From UBA6898 sp964461065 (GTDB lineage Bacteria > Nitrospirota > Thermodesulfovibrionia > Thermodesulfovibrionales > UBA6898), in contig CAYWRK010000001.1 of NCBI GenBank assembly GCA_964461065.1, forward strand, positions 124,001 through 188,000: a stretch of DNA of 64,000 nt, written 5' to 3'. Position 1 is the first letter of the stretch, and every line of letters starts with the position of its first letter. The notes under the pieces were generated by a model that ran no database searches, was not told the DNA's origin, and saw only the letters and a program-made list of their open reading frames with translations. This document shows positions 9,950 through 20,701 of this stretch, piece after piece. The position numbers and the translations under genes are program-made.

Positions 9950-12900
9950 TCAGTTCCCCGAATACCCATAGGATTCAAAGTAGATCTTTATATCCGAGAC
10001 CCCTGACAGGAACCTGCTGAGCCCTATTGCTGGGTTATAGTTGAGCGTGCCTCCTGGGATAATCAGCATCCATTTTGTATTCCAGACTGAACGGCCTATG
10101 AGCCTGCTTTCGATTGTTGTTCCGGAAGTATCTTCATCAGGAAATGCCCTTAAACTCGAGAACTTCCGAATGCCGCCCAATTGGTCGGAAAGACTGTCAT
10201 TGATCGGAATCCAGTCAGGGTTAGCAAGATCAGATGCCCCAATAGGGAACGGCACAGGGATCTTCTGGTCTATAATCTTCCACTGCCTTGTCTGCATCAT
10301 ATTGCCGGTCGAAGCCCGCATGACATCCATGCCTGTCGGGACCAGATAGACCCTCGGGGTGATAGGCAACTGCGTAGTATCGTAATCTGTAAACCATACC
10401 CCTACGGACCTAATTTTTGTGGCAAACATGGTCGGATCATAAAAACTATCACCAGCCCCAAGCTGCTGGCCGAAGAAGTTTCTGCCAAAATTGACCTCAG
10501 TGCTGAACGGTATCACCAAACCGGGCTGGGGACCGGCACTCTCGAGCGTAAATGGCCGGCAGTATTTTCTGAACTCAGGTACCTGCCAGAGGTCAACGGC
10601 ATAGTAACCAGTTCCACCTACAGGATCATACGGGCTCGCAAGGAGCGTCCGAAAGTCTGCGATATCCGTAAGCCTGAAGAGTTCGCTCCTGAGCGAGAAC
10701 CGGTTTGTCTCTATCTGCGGATTATTGAAACCTATCTGTCCCTTGAGAACGCCGAAGTTCTGTCCCAAACGGGAAAGCGGATCAGATAATCCCTTGGCAC
10801 CGACAATCGGTCTGCCGTCAATAATCTGTCCAAGGCTCCTCTGCTTCACAATATTGGTAAGGAATTTCTGTCCGGAGGCCGTGTCGCTTCTCAGAAGTCC
10901 AGTCTCATAGTCATACGCCTTGGCAGCCATGTACGTAAATCGCGCTGCCAGATCAAATTGTGCCCTATATTTCTGTATACCGTCATTCCTGAATATCCGG
11001 AAGGTCATATCCCGATAACGGGCCTCCTGGACTTCAGAGGCTACCCATGCACGGTATCCAAAGATTTCAGACTGTAGTCTCTGCCCCGTTGCAAGAACCG
11101 AATAATAATTCTGTATGGCCTGCTGCGCTACTTCCTTCTGCGCAAAGACGTCAAGACGGGCTGCAGGCTCCTGCCTGATAAGTGCTTCCAGTTCGACAAA
11201 CGCACTTGCGAACTCGTAGTTCTGCCCTGTCCTTTCTATCGAGATTTCAAAGGCCTTCTCCGAGACATTCTTACCCCACTCTGTCCATAATTTAAGGATA
11301 TCGACAACATCAGCGACTGTGTCAAGGGCAAAGGCCCCAGCATCTCCGGCAATCTCAACAGTGCAGGACACGGGGTTTCCGACGGAAACAGCAAGCCCGA
11401 CATTTTGCGGCACACAATGGGCTGCATCTTCGGAGACAAAATTTAACCCTGCTGAAATCCGCCTCATAATGATGTTGGCACTCTCCATTACTTGTATAAT
11501 GGCATCCAGCCCAAGACTCACTGTAGCACTCTGCTGCATCAATGACAGTTTGTCGGTCTGGAAATCATAGAGCGCCTCTAAACTCTTCACCTTGTCATTA
11601 ATATCCTTGAGGTAATTTTCGTAGTTCCTCAGGGAAACTTCATACGCATTACGGGCCTGATATAAATCCGAGAGCGCCCGCTGTATCTCACCCCCTGCCC
11701 TTCTCTGCCCCGCGTTATCTGGCTTCACAATCCCAAGCCCACCAGTCGAGAAACGATAGGTTACATTACTGGTAGTAGGGTTCGTCGGTGGATACGCAGG
11801 TGCCTTGCATTTCGCTATTATGGGGTTCAGAATAGACTCCATAACTGACTGCCCGTAGCAAATGGGGGTAAAACTGAGAGTCACCGTGTGAGCAGTATCG
11901 GGTGGAGCTGATTCGCCGGTTAGTTCTGTCTTATCCAGCCACATATAATGGAGGAGATCAGGTCCGTCATAATCGCTCGGATATGTACCTGTTGGCCCCA
12001 TATCTCCTGAATACGGGTACCCATATATCTCGATCAGACGGTTCATGTAGTCAAGTTCCTGGACATACACATCGCCGCTGAATTCATAGAGGGTATTTTC
12101 ATTCTGCCTCAGCATATTGGAAGTCTTGTTCGCATAATCCCAGACACCTTCCACATTCTGAAGAGCCACGGCTGCACGATCATAAATCTGTTCAAAATGA
12201 GTCTTTCCCTGAATACCTGACCCAATAGTATTAAAGGCAGGATCAATATCAAACGGTACCATGTCCCGCGCAAGCCCGAGCGGATTGAGCCCGGCGTCTG
12301 CCTTATCAAGCTGCATCTGGACTTCAAGGAAATTAGTCGGTATCTCTGAGAGATCCTGAACAGTCTTCCTGTCGATCTTCGTCAGATAGGTGCCGGTAAC
12401 TGCAGGGTCATGTAGCGGGTCATTGTCAACAGCAGGCACTATCGAGTTTGCCACAACCCAGTCAAAGTATGCCCCCTGTCCTGTCCTTCTGCCCCATTCC
12501 GAAAGTCCCCAGGCACGAGCTGACTCTGGGTCAGCAGGGTCCATCAGAGTGTTGTCCTTATATCCCTGCCACTGACCGGCAGGGTCTTCAACGTATTTAA
12601 GGCGGTATGTGAGGTTCATGACCTCTGCGCCAGCCTTGGCCTTTGCCGCTGCTGCTCTGGCAAACTTCCTCTCATCGAGATAATCGACACGAACAGGCGC
12701 GCCTGCGACCAAGACCGACTCAGCGCGTGGATCCCAGGTATAGAACGGATGCCTGAGCAGTCGGTAATATCCTTTTACCGATGTGAGGTAATGGCCCCAT
12801 GCGTCTCCATGGCCCTGAGGGAACATGATCCTGGCATCAAACTCGTTGATAAATCCATCGCCATTGTGGTCCTTAATATTGTAAGCCTGCGAATACGCAA

Positions 12901-15900
12901 CCTCGCCGTCATTGGAGGTGAAATTCCAGACCGCGTGGTTATAAACAGGTCTGGCAGCCCGGTAGTCAAAGCCCCTGAGCAGCACAAGCTCCTCTTCCAG
13001 GAGTGAGTCAACCTGGTTCTGGAAGGCAAAGATCGAGGAGGCCTCAGAGCCGTATTCGATACTGTTTGTGCCAAAACCTATAGTCGGATCCTGAGCGTCA
13101 CCATATGCCTCATTGCCGAGCAGCATATAGAAATCTGATATCCGGGATGCGGCAAGCAGCAGCGCAGCATTTGCCGGCGCATAATTCACCGGAGGAGTAC
13201 CACCGATCGAAAGACCGATGCCTCTGCGAAGCACCGTCTCGTATGCAGAAATCAGCCCCATGCTGTTAAGGTTGTCAGGATCGTTATTCATTGCTACTGC
13301 ACCTTCATACCGCTCACCAAGCTGGATGAGCATGCTGCCGTAGGTGTTTGTGGGAGCAGATGCAAAGTCTTTTACCCGAGCTTCAAATGGATTCAGAGCC
13401 CGAATTACTCGCTTTATCCAACCCTCAGCAAGCTGAGGCCTTGGCGTGTCGGCAGTTCCTGAGGGATCACCTGCCCATGGCGTTGCCACTGATGTGTTAT
13501 TGCAGACAGGATATCCCTTGTACCTAACATAGAACCAGTTATCAGATATTGTTGTTTCTGAAGCGCCCTTGATGGTTATATCTATGGCACCAAACGGATC
13601 AGGCACATTAAAGGGAAGCCATCTGCCTGTGGCTGTCGAAAACTCATCTATCTCAGGCGAAGGTGGCGGCTCGGGCCCCCTGCCGGTGCCCGGGTCAGGA
13701 TGATAATACCACTCGAACTCGAAATTCTCCGGTCTTCCGCCGAAATCACCGCTATGACGCAGCACAAGTTTTTCATCAAAAATAATATCAGACTGGATAA
13801 CCTGTATCTGTCCCTGATACGGTGCACAGTCTACCCGTATAATCTGCAGACTAACCGGCAGCGAACCGAGACTCGGATCGTCGTTAAAGGCGAGTGTTAC
13901 AAATCCTGTTCCTGCGGCTGCTCCTGCAGTCAGGGCAAAGCCTCCACCTAAGGCTTCAAGACGCTCAGGATCTCCATCACTGAGGTAATTGCCATTCAGG
14001 TCCTTCATCTTCTCGTTGTTTGTATCATATTGAAAGTCCTGCAGACCGATCAGAGACGGCATGCCCTGCAGCAGTGTCCGTTTTGCTGCACTGTCGAGGT
14101 TCTCCCAGTTCGAAAGGTCTACCGACTGCGGCGCCACAGGCCGCACCCCTCCGGAATTCTTCAGACGCAGTTGCTGAGGGTTTCTTGTAAGATTAAACAG
14201 AGCCTTTACTGTCCTGACATAGTCCTCATCAGCGCTGAGGGCGAGAAGCTCATCAAGCTCGCTTGCAGACATCACATTAATCAGAAGGAGCGGATCACCC
14301 ATACCGGTATTGTCAAAATAGCCCTTAAAACCGAGTTTGTGAGTTATGGGGTTGTAATAGAACCTGATCATAAGATGAAATGGCAGGTCATTGAAGATCA
14401 ACTGCCCATTGTCCTCACTGGTGCTGATTTCAGAAGGAAGTTTCACCCATTTACCATTTCCGTCATCAAGGAGCAGTTCACGCAGTTCCAGCGGATTGAT
14501 CAGTTGAACAAGAGAATTATTAGGATCCTGGACATTTGGATCGAGTTCATCATAAACGACCTTGACTGATGCCTGGTTCATCACGTCAGGCAGACCTCTT
14601 TTTGCGGTCAGCAGGGATTCCCCTACATGGAGAACCGGCACGTCTGTAGGCCAACTTATAGAATACGAAACCTGAATGGGCTGTCCTCCGCCACCCGACC
14701 TCCTGTCAAGCCAGCCTACGCACTGTCCTGCAGTTCCATCGAACCTCTGAGGCAGGGTTGGATTATTTGGGTAATCAAAATCACTCAAGAGCGGATAATA
14801 ATACCCTACGTTCACCGTTCCAGCAGAGCGAGCCCAATACTGATTATTAACGCTGTCCTGCCAATAGGGGTCACCCTGGGGGATCGACTGAGGACATCCG
14901 CTCAGAAGTCGGATCGGATATGGTGGATTGATGGTTGTACCTGCAGTCCCCTGGTAATTGAACGAGTTGTACCCATATCCGGTTGTCAGAACTTTGTATG
15001 TCAGCATAGACCACTGGTTGTCAGTAGGGTTCTTGTATTTCAGGAGCACATACGGCTTTGATGGCAGATTAGTAAGGGGATTGTACAGGTCGTTCCTGAG
15101 CGCAAAGACCGCGGCAAAGCCATTGCCCGTTGCTGAGGGGAAGAGTGAGGCATGCTCCTCATTCGGATTATATCCAGCCTGATCCGACTGCGACTGCCGG
15201 TAAACGTACGCCTCCGGATAGACTGCAGTATCTAAAGCCGGCTGATTCAGAACATCTGAGCCGAGTTCGCTCGCTATTATAATTTTGTAAACTACATTGT
15301 CTGCCGGCCACTTGCAGTCGTACCGCACAGACCTGACCGGCCACGGGATGTTCTTCAGGTTCGTCTCTGACCAGACAACCACCATATCCCGGCCAGCATC
15401 AGGGTCGGTTTGATTATTATTCTTTGCTGTGGTCACTTCATTGACCGGGATGATCGGCCCCATCCTGGTCGCTTTGTCATACGACCGCTTCGTGCCGAAT
15501 CCGTCATAAAAGGCCTTGTTAAAATAAACGAATCCATTTTTTCCGAGAGGGTCATTATGGACAAAATCCGTTATCCTCTGACCGACAGTGCAGGAAGCAT
15601 CATCCTGAAACACTACGTTGTTATCCCATAAATACGTTTTGACGACCTCAAAAGCAACAGGGAAATTGAGCAGATCAAAACCTCCATTGCCATAGCGAAT
15701 AACTGAATAGCCCTCCTTTGCAGCATTGAAAAGCGACCCACCAGTAGCTGTCTTGTCAGTATCCGTTGCTCCATTGCCAGTCCGCTGGATACCGGTGTAG
15801 CTATAGGTGGTGGTTGACGGCTGCAGTTCAGTCGGCACGCCGGCAACATGGATCTGCGGTCTGTCAGGCCATTTACTCACACCAGTGGTGAGCACCCTGG

Positions 15901-18664
15901 TCATATTTAGAAGGTCAGTCGAGACGCGCCATTTGATCACCGCACCCTTATCGCCCCAAACTGAATAGAGTTTCTTGCTGTATTCGCTCCAGAAGAAATT
16001 GTTCTCTGCATCCGGAGGTGACAGGAACTCCGGCTTCATTGCCACTGCCCCGTCAGGCATCGGGACTTCCTCTCCAACCGTCCAGATCTCGCTTTCCCTC
16101 CAGTGACCAAGCTGACTGACGCTGGCAAGAAATATATCGGAATTCCCCTCTGAAAAGAGGATCTTGCCGCTTGAGGTATTGCTCGGTTTCTTAGCGGGGT
16201 CTAAGAAACTGTTCATTACAGTCTGTGCATTCAGGACATTTCCGAACTGCAGACCGGAGATCATGCCCGTAAAATAATTAGTTCCGCTTACACTACTTGC
16301 AAAGGCTATGGTTACCCCGGTATGTATAGTTTTCGCTGAACTTGTCTTTGTCCCTGAGGCCCTTTCAATGCCGTCCACATAAAGCTTCTGGGTTACACCC
16401 ACGCCGAAGGTATGTACTGCATAGTGCCATTGATTATCAGCATAATCAGTTCCGATGGTCTGAATAATCTCTTCTGTGCCGTTAAAAACCTTGGCCTTAA
16501 GATTGCCGTTAGAGAGCCAGATGTCTCTGTCCCCGTTTCCTACTTTTGCACCGTTGGTTATCGAAAGGATGCCCTCATTGGGTTCCCTTGTCTTGAACCA
16601 GAATGAGACAGAATAGCTCGTATCACTTACCGTTTCCTCACCAAAGATATATTGCTGCTTGCTTCCGTCAAAATACATTGTCGAACTTTCGATGAAGCTG
16701 GAAGCTGTCTTGAAACTTCCAGTAACAAAGGTGGTCCCTGAACCATCAGTAACAATCCCCCTTGCATTTTCATCATCATACAAGCCGCCCCTCGTCGCCC
16801 ATGAAAGGCCGCCGCTGGCTGCCAAATACTTAATGACAAAGGCATCGTTCTGGGAATTACCCTTTGCGCTTATCGTATTGATAACGCTGCTATTTTCGAA
16901 CATCTGGAGATTGTCCTTGAAATTGCCCGTTACATAAACTCCGCGACTGGCCAATGCAAGCGAATCGACGGACAATGAGAATGCCTCAGCAGAATTCGCT
17001 GTTGATGAAGGACCTGCAGTCCTGGCCCATTGCCATTGAGCAGAAACGTTGCTTCCACCATTGAGTCTTGCGACAAAGGCATTTGTATTGGCAGATGTGC
17101 CTCCTGTTGTATCATGGAACTGTATTGCTCCAAGCTTGGGGGCATTCTTGTAACCACCCGCAATGTACAGGTCTCCATCAGGGTCCATGGCAATGGCATT
17201 CGCCCAGATCGTATCCGTTGCAGTAGTGCCTGCAGAATCAACAATCCACTTTATTGACGGGTTGGGGACCGGGGCAGGGTTATTAAACATATTTTTCCCC
17301 TGGTCGTATATTTTCATTACGAAAAGATCCTTATTGCCTATGCCTGAGGACATGCCAGTCTTAACATTTACCCCATCAGAAAATCTGAAGTCAAAGGTGC
17401 TGCTGCCATCTGAGTTACCACCCTGAAAATGTCCGGTCACAAAGATCATTGTTTTGGGAGTTGTATAGTCTGACTCGTCAAATTTCACCACAAGACCTGT
17501 AGCACGGTCATCGCTTTCACGATATCCGGAAGCGCTCAGGAAGCAGACATTTGTGCCATACAGATACTGGGCAGCACGGTCCTCAGTGTAGGGCTTCGGA
17601 AATGAAGGCTTATTTATTCCGGTGCTGTAATCGAGATAGCCGGAAAAAGTAAACGGCGCGGAATATGACGGCGTTGGGTTCTGTCCATACCACTGCCTGC
17701 ATTCGCTCTCGCTCAGACTCCAGTTGGAATCCCAATACCCGATCTCGCAGGCATGATGATAGTTAAAGGAAGTCCAGGGTGCTGCTAATGTGTGGTCGTG
17801 TTTGTAATATGCATTCGGGGAGTTACAGCACCAGTTGCCGGTGAGACATTCTATGCCGGGGAAATTCCCTCCCCCTGAAAGAGCCCATTTCCAGTCTCCG
17901 TTCTTAGTCAGTTTAGCCACGAATACGTCAAAGTCAGGATTGTCCGGTTTGGAGGGATAACTTAGCGTTGTCAGGGTTTTTGTTGTTATCGTACCGTCAT
18001 CATTTAAAATCGAAAATATCTGGTTTCCGGAAAATGTGCCGGCGACATAGACTTCAACTTCCCGAGTAGTATTGATCCCTACGGGTGTGACCCCTATGGC
18101 TGTTCCATATCCCTGCCAATCTCCGGGGATGCTTTTCGCCCAGAGCCAGGTCCCGTTCGCATCGAGCTTTGCGACAAAAACATCATGCAGCCCTTGTGAG
18201 TTAAGTATAATATTTCCGAAACTTGCAGCTGCACCGAATTTACCTGTTACATACACATTGCCTTCATGGTCAACTGCAATAGCATCTGCCGTATCTTCCC
18301 ATATACCGCCTGCACTGACAACCCAGTCCCAGCCGCCACCAGCATCAAGCTTGCCCACATAGAGATCTGAACAATACCCGTTTGCACAACTGCCGTTTGA
18401 CGGGGTCTGAAGGGTCGTTGTCCCTATAGTCGCTGTGCCGGTAAAATATCCTGCAACATAAACATTACCGTTCTTGTCGACTGTTGTTGCAAGTGACTGG
18501 TCATTCAGAGAACCGCCGGCTCTCTGCGGCCATCCGGAATCCGCATACACCTGTCCCGCATTTATACACATCAGGCAGAAAAATAAAAGGGCGATCACCA
18601 TCAAATTCCTGCTAACCATCTGCTTTTCACGCTCCCTCATAGTTTTTTCTGTATACGTTTTCAT
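9950..18664 (-). CDS. 2904-residue secreted giant: SBBP-type propeller, LamG-like domain, large uncharacterised region with coiled coil
   Basis: The ATG at 18664 overlaps the stop of the upstream gene (ATGA) and has AGGGGAG about 8 bases upstream, which fixes the start. A signal peptide ends near GQVYADSGW. Residues about 45-650 carry repeated units of the form GNVYVAGYFTG, VFVAKLDANGTW, WAxS, typical of SBBP beta-propeller repeats. A LamG/concanavalin-like domain (SVSFWFKTRE, QWHYAVHTFG, LYVDGIERASG) covers about 660-805. Beyond that I recognise no named domain except one EF-type calcium loop (DHNGDGFINEFD, about 1931) and a long heptad-rich coiled coil (about 2320-2370, EIQRALSDLYQARNAYEVS). 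No transmembrane anchor is seen at the C terminus. Likely an exported structural or adhesive protein; this is inferred from architecture and neighbours. Confidence 0.85.
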   Translation of the reverse strand: MKTYTEKTMREREKQMVSRNLMVIALLFFCLMCINAGQVYADSGWPQRAGGSLNDQSLATTVDKNGNVYVAGYFTGTATIGTTTLQTPSNGSCANGYCSDLYVGKLDAGGGWDWVVSAGGIWEDTADAIAVDHEGNVYVTGKFGAAASFGNIILNSQGLHDVFVAKLDANGTWLWAKSIPGDWQGYGTAIGVTPVGINTTREVEVYVAGTFSGNQIFSILNDDGTITTKTLTTLSYPSKPDNPDFDVFVAKLTKNGDWKWALSGGGNFPGIECLTGNWCCNSPNAYYKHDHTLAAPWTSFNYHHACEIGYWDSNWSLSESECRQWYGQNPTPSYSAPFTFSGYLDYSTGINKPSFPKPYTEDRAAQYLYGTNVCFLSASGYRESDDRATGLVVKFDESDYTTPKTMIFVTGHFQGGNSDGSSTFDFRFSDGVNVKTGMSSGIGNKDLFVMKIYDQGKNMFNNPAPVPNPSIKWIVDSAGTTATDTIWANAIAMDPDGDLYIAGGYKNAPKLGAIQFHDTTGGTSANTNAFVARLNGGSNVSAQWQWARTAGPSSTANSAEAFSLSVDSLALASRGVYVTGNFKDNLQMFENSSVINTISAKGNSQNDAFVIKYLAASGGLSWATRGGLYDDENARGIVTDGSGTTFVTGSFKTASSFIESSTMYFDGSKQQYIFGEETVSDTSYSVSFWFKTREPNEGILSITNGAKVGNGDRDIWLSNGNLKAKVFNGTEEIIQTIGTDYADNQWHYAVHTFGVGVTQKLYVDGIERASGTKTSSAKTIHTGVTIAFASSVSGTNYFTGMISGLQFGNVLNAQTVMNSFLDPAKKPSNTSSGKILFSEGNSDIFLASVSQLGHWRESEIWTVGEEVPMPDGAVAMKPEFLSPPDAENNFFWSEYSKKLYSVWGDKGAVIKWRVSTDLLNMTRVLTTGVSKWPDRPQIHVAGVPTELQPSTTTYSYTGIQRTGNGATDTDKTATGGSLFNAAKEGYSVIRYGNGGFDLLNFPVAFEVVKTYLWDNNVVFQDDASCTVGQRITDFVHNDPLGKNGFVYFNKAFYDGFGTKRSYDKATRMGPIIPVNEVTTAKNNNQTDPDAGRDMVVVWSETNLKNIPWPVRSVRYDCKWPADNVVYKIIIASELGSDVLNQPALDTAVYPEAYVYRQSQSDQAGYNPNEEHASLFPSATGNGFAAVFALRNDLYNPLTNLPSKPYVLLKYKNPTDNQWSMLTYKVLTTGYGYNSFNYQGTAGTTINPPYPIRLLSGCPQSIPQGDPYWQDSVNNQYWARSAGTVNVGYYYPLLSDFDYPNNPTLPQRFDGTAGQCVGWLDRRSGGGGQPIQVSYSISWPTDVPVLHVGESLLTAKRGLPDVMNQASVKVVYDELDPNVQDPNNSLVQLINPLELRELLLDDGNGKWVKLPSEISTSEDNGQLIFNDLPFHLMIRFYYNPITHKLGFKGYFDNTGMGDPLLLINVMSASELDELLALSADEDYVRTVKALFNLTRNPQQLRLKNSGGVRPVAPQSVDLSNWENLDSAAKRTLLQGMPSLIGLQDFQYDTNNEKMKDLNGNYLSDGDPERLEALGGGFALTAGAAAGTGFVTLAFNDDPSLGSLPVSLQIIRVDCAPYQGQIQVIQSDIIFDEKLVLRHSGDFGGRPENFEFEWYYHPDPGTGRGPEPPPSPEIDEFSTATGRWLPFNVPDPFGAIDITIKGASETTISDNWFYVRYKGYPVCNNTSVATPWAGDPSGTADTPRPQLAEGWIKRVIRALNPFEARVKDFASAPTNTYGSMLIQLGERYEGAVAMNNDPDNLNSMGLISAYETVLRRGIGLSIGGTPPVNYAPANAALLLAASRISDFYMLLGNEAYGDAQDPTIGFGTNSIEYGSEASSIFAFQNQVDSLLEEELVLLRGFDYRAARPVYNHAVWNFTSNDGEVAYSQAYNIKDHNGDGFINEFDARIMFPQGHGDAWGHYLTSVKGYYRLLRHPFYTWDPRAESVLVAGAPVRVDYLDERKFARAAAAKAKAGAEVMNLTYRLKYVEDPAGQWQGYKDNTLMDPADPESARAWGLSEWGRRTGQGAYFDWVVANSIVPAVDNDPLHDPAVTGTYLTKIDRKTVQDLSEIPTNFLEVQMQLDKADAGLNPLGLARDMVPFDIDPAFNTIGSGIQGKTHFEQIYDRAAVALQNVEGVWDYANKTSNMLRQNENTLYEFSGDVYVQELDYMNRLIEIYGYPYSGDMGPTGTYPSDYDGPDLLHYMWLDKTELTGESAPPDTAHTVTLSFTPICYGQSVMESILNPIIAKCKAPAYPPTNPTTSNVTYRFSTGGLGIVKPDNAGQRRAGGEIQRALSDLYQARNAYEVSLRNYENYLKDINDKVKSLEALYDFQTDKLSLMQQSATVSLGLDAIIQVMESANIIMRRISAGLNFVSEDAAHCVPQNVGLAVSVGNPVSCTVEIAGDAGAFALDTVADVVDILKLWTEWGKNVSEKAFEISIERTGQNYEFASAFVELEALIRQEPAARLDVFAQKEVAQQAIQNYYSVLATGQRLQSEIFGYRAWVASEVQEARYRDMTFRIFRNDGIQKYRAQFDLAARFTYMAAKAYDYETGLLRSDTASGQKFLTNIVKQRSLGQIIDGRPIVGAKGLSDPLSRLGQNFGVLKGQIGFNNPQIETNRFSLRSELFRLTDIADFRTLLASPYDPVGGTGYYAVDLWQVPEFRKYCRPFTLESAGPQPGLVIPFSTEVNFGRNFFGQQLGAGDSFYDPTMFATKIRSVGVWFTDYDTTQLPITPRVYLVPTGMDVMRASTGNMMQTRQWKIIDQKIPVPFPIGASDLANPDWIPINDSLSDQLGGIRKFSSLRAFPDEDTSGTTIESRLIGRSVWNTKWMLIIPGGTLNYNPAIGLSRFLSGVSDIKIYFESYGYSGN

Positions 18665-19551
18665 TGGTTCAACTCCCCTATAGCGGTCACCTTCTGCAGG
18701 CGGAAAGTACCGGAAACTTTTATTGTATATTTATGAAGACCTTTAAGTGTCTCCTCATACAGTCCTCCCATCAGGCTGCTGCCCCAGGCAGGTGATGAAT
18801 TCGGGTCATCACTGCTGAATGTGAGGGTCATGTCCCTGGTGACGCGATAGACCTCAAGGATTGGAGTATTTACCGCACATATTTCTCCGGCAGGGCAGTC
18901 TGCATCTACTGTGCAGCTCCTTCTTGGCAGCGCAAGTGAACAGACTTTTTTTGCCTCATTTCCTTCAGCATCAAATACCGCAAGGTTCTTGAGGGGCTTA
19001 AATTCCTCGGTCAGATTGTCATGCTCAGGATTAAACCTGTGCATAAAAGGATTTGTCGGATTTGCAGGAGTAAGTATGAGCTGTCCGGTGAGCTGGCCGG
19101 GCTGTCCTGTGAGCGGATTGGTAAGAGAAAAGGCACCGTTCATGCTCACATGCAGACCGTCAAAATCATAGGCTGCTGTACTTATCCGGTGGCAAAACTC
19201 CGTATCAGCCAGACTGTCACATACAAAATTATTCGGGATGAGGGTATCATCGGTAATAAGTGCATAATGACCCGGATTACCCTGATTACCCGGTTTCCAC
19301 ATCTGAATCACATCTTTGATAATCCTTGTGTTCCCATTTGTATCCACATGCAGCAGTATCCGGAATTTAAACGGCGAAGCAACCGGAGTAGGATACGTGA
19401 AGGCATTGTTTGACGGAATCTGTGACTCCGTAACCTTGTCAACAGACACGCTGCCGACCCACAGGCCGGTATATGACTCAGCATGAACCAGTCCTGCAGC
19501 ACTCAGCACACAGATGCAGAAGATCATCAAAATAGAACCGAAGATTTTCAT
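18661..19551 (-). CDS. secreted hypothetical protein
   Basis: The reading frame extends upstream to 19632, but I place the start at the ATG at 19551. It has GGGGGAAGAG upstream and is followed directly by a signal peptide (MKIFGSILMIFCICVLSAAG, ending near VHAES). The roughly 296-residue product has a Cys-containing segment near the C-terminal third (SCTVDADCPAGEICAV) that resembles the short DxDCPxGxxC motif found in bacterial extracellular proteins. It is otherwise a beta-rich sequence I cannot assign (N-terminal YTGLWVGSVSVDKVTE). Its stop overlaps the start of the 2904-residue giant by four bases, so the two are probably translated together and may act together. Confidence 0.72.
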   Translation of the reverse strand: MKIFGSILMIFCICVLSAAGLVHAESYTGLWVGSVSVDKVTESQIPSNNAFTYPTPVASPFKFRILLHVDTNGNTRIIKDVIQMWKPGNQGNPGHYALITDDTLIPNNFVCDSLADTEFCHRISTAAYDFDGLHVSMNGAFSLTNPLTGQPGQLTGQLILTPANPTNPFMHRFNPEHDNLTEEFKPLKNLAVFDAEGNEAKKVCSLALPRRSCTVDADCPAGEICAVNTPILEVYRVTRDMTLTFSSDDPNSSPAWGSSLMGGLYEETLKGLHKYTIKVSGTFRLQKVTAIGELNQ

Positions 19552-19609
19552 GGGTACTCTTCCCCCTTGTACCGTATTACAGTATTGATCGATATTTCTT
19601 TGTTCCATC

Positions 19610-20626
19610 TTAGAACCCGCCCTTCTCAGCACTTACCGGAATAACATATCTGCTACCTGCATCATCAAGTATCTCTATCATCGACTCGGTTCGCTGTGTT
19701 GATATACCAGCCCTTTTGAGAGCAAACCTATAAACCTTCTCTTGGCCTGCAGCAATGGCAAACGTCTCCTCTGCGCTAAAAGAAGGCCAGGTAATTCCGC
19801 CCTTAGTGCTGATCTCAAACTTAACAAGCGGTACCGGAGTCCCCATGGGGATATATCGGACTGTGACTGTCTTTACAGAGGAGGACACGTTCTTGATCAA
19901 GAGCTTGTTCTCATTAAGTAATTTTTGAAAATCAAGTCCGTCTCCAAAATCGGTGCGGACTGCTACAGGACCGGAAAATGTAGATGCTCCCTCGGTATAA
20001 ATCCAGAAGGCCTCACCAGAAAGCATCTGCGCTGAAGCAGGGTTCTGGAGCATCTCCCAAATCCCGGCATTGTTAAGGCGGTAGATCGCCTGTCCGGAAT
20101 GTGCAACAGAGCTCCCGAAGAAAGCGGCAAATGTTGGACTGCCCGCACTATTAATGGAAAATCCGGTGAGATTAAAGGAATTCGGCTCCCATGCCTGGCG
20201 CTTGAGCGACGGCCGGCCTGTCACATTCCAGGTGATATTATTATTGCCTCGTATTTCGATAAGATAAGCCCGGTTTGCCTGAAGCGTAAAGAGATTGCTT
20301 AACAAATTCTCTTCTCCCCTGGACTTTGGAAAATAGACATGCCATCCCTTTACGCCAAGCAGTTTCTCACTCGGGTCCTGGACATACTGCATTGCAATCC
20401 CTCGCGGGACCCATGTCCATATGCCTGCCAATGGCAGCCCCTGCAATAGGACTTCCATATCTTTTTGTTCAGGCTCAACCTCAAGGAATATTGCATTCCA
20501 ACCAGGATGCAGGTTGAACGTCTGCGTCACCACCGGCCCTGCATGAACCGTGGCAGAAGTGACAATCAGAACAAGAACAACAGACACCAGTAATTCCATC
20601 GTGCGAGCAATAATATTCTTCTTCAC
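19610..20626 (-). CDS. secreted hypothetical protein
   Basis: A GTG start at 20626 is preceded by AAGGAGAT and gives a 338-residue product with a clear signal peptide (LLVSVVLVLIVTSATVHAGP). The mature N terminus (TFNLHPGWNAIFLEVEP) is followed by a beta-rich chain with many aromatic residues (GIWTWVPRG, GWHVYFPKS, GEAFWIYTEGAS). I do not recognise a named domain. The gene is the second in the secreted-protein operon, about 75 bp after the prolyl isomerase and 58 bp before the next secreted gene. Its position next to the giant suggests a partner or accessory, which is an inference. Confidence 0.72.
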   Translation of the reverse strand: MKKNIIARTMELLVSVVLVLIVTSATVHAGPVVTQTFNLHPGWNAIFLEVEPEQKDMEVLLQGLPLAGIWTWVPRGIAMQYVQDPSEKLLGVKGWHVYFPKSRGEENLLSNLFTLQANRAYLIEIRGNNNITWNVTGRPSLKRQAWEPNSFNLTGFSINSAGSPTFAAFFGSSVAHSGQAIYRLNNAGIWEMLQNPASAQMLSGEAFWIYTEGASTFSGPVAVRTDFGDGLDFQKLLNENKLLIKNVSSSVKTVTVRYIPMGTPVPLVKFEISTKGGITWPSFSAEETFAIAAGQEKVYRFALKRAGISTQRTESMIEILDDAGSRYVIPVSAEKGGF

Positions 20627-20701
20627 TGTATCTCCTTTACAAACCGCCCCTGTAACCCAGGCGCGTAAATAGTTCCGTAGACGCTACAAGTTTCATCATC
20701 A

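Noticed and set aside
9142..9978. Broken frame across the Ns read as a pseudogene
   Set aside because: Both sides encode the same repeats in frame once the placeholder gap length is allowed to change.
10181..10789. Plus-strand 202-codon frame
   Set aside because: Antisense to the 2904-residue giant, with no recognisable motif or ribosome site.
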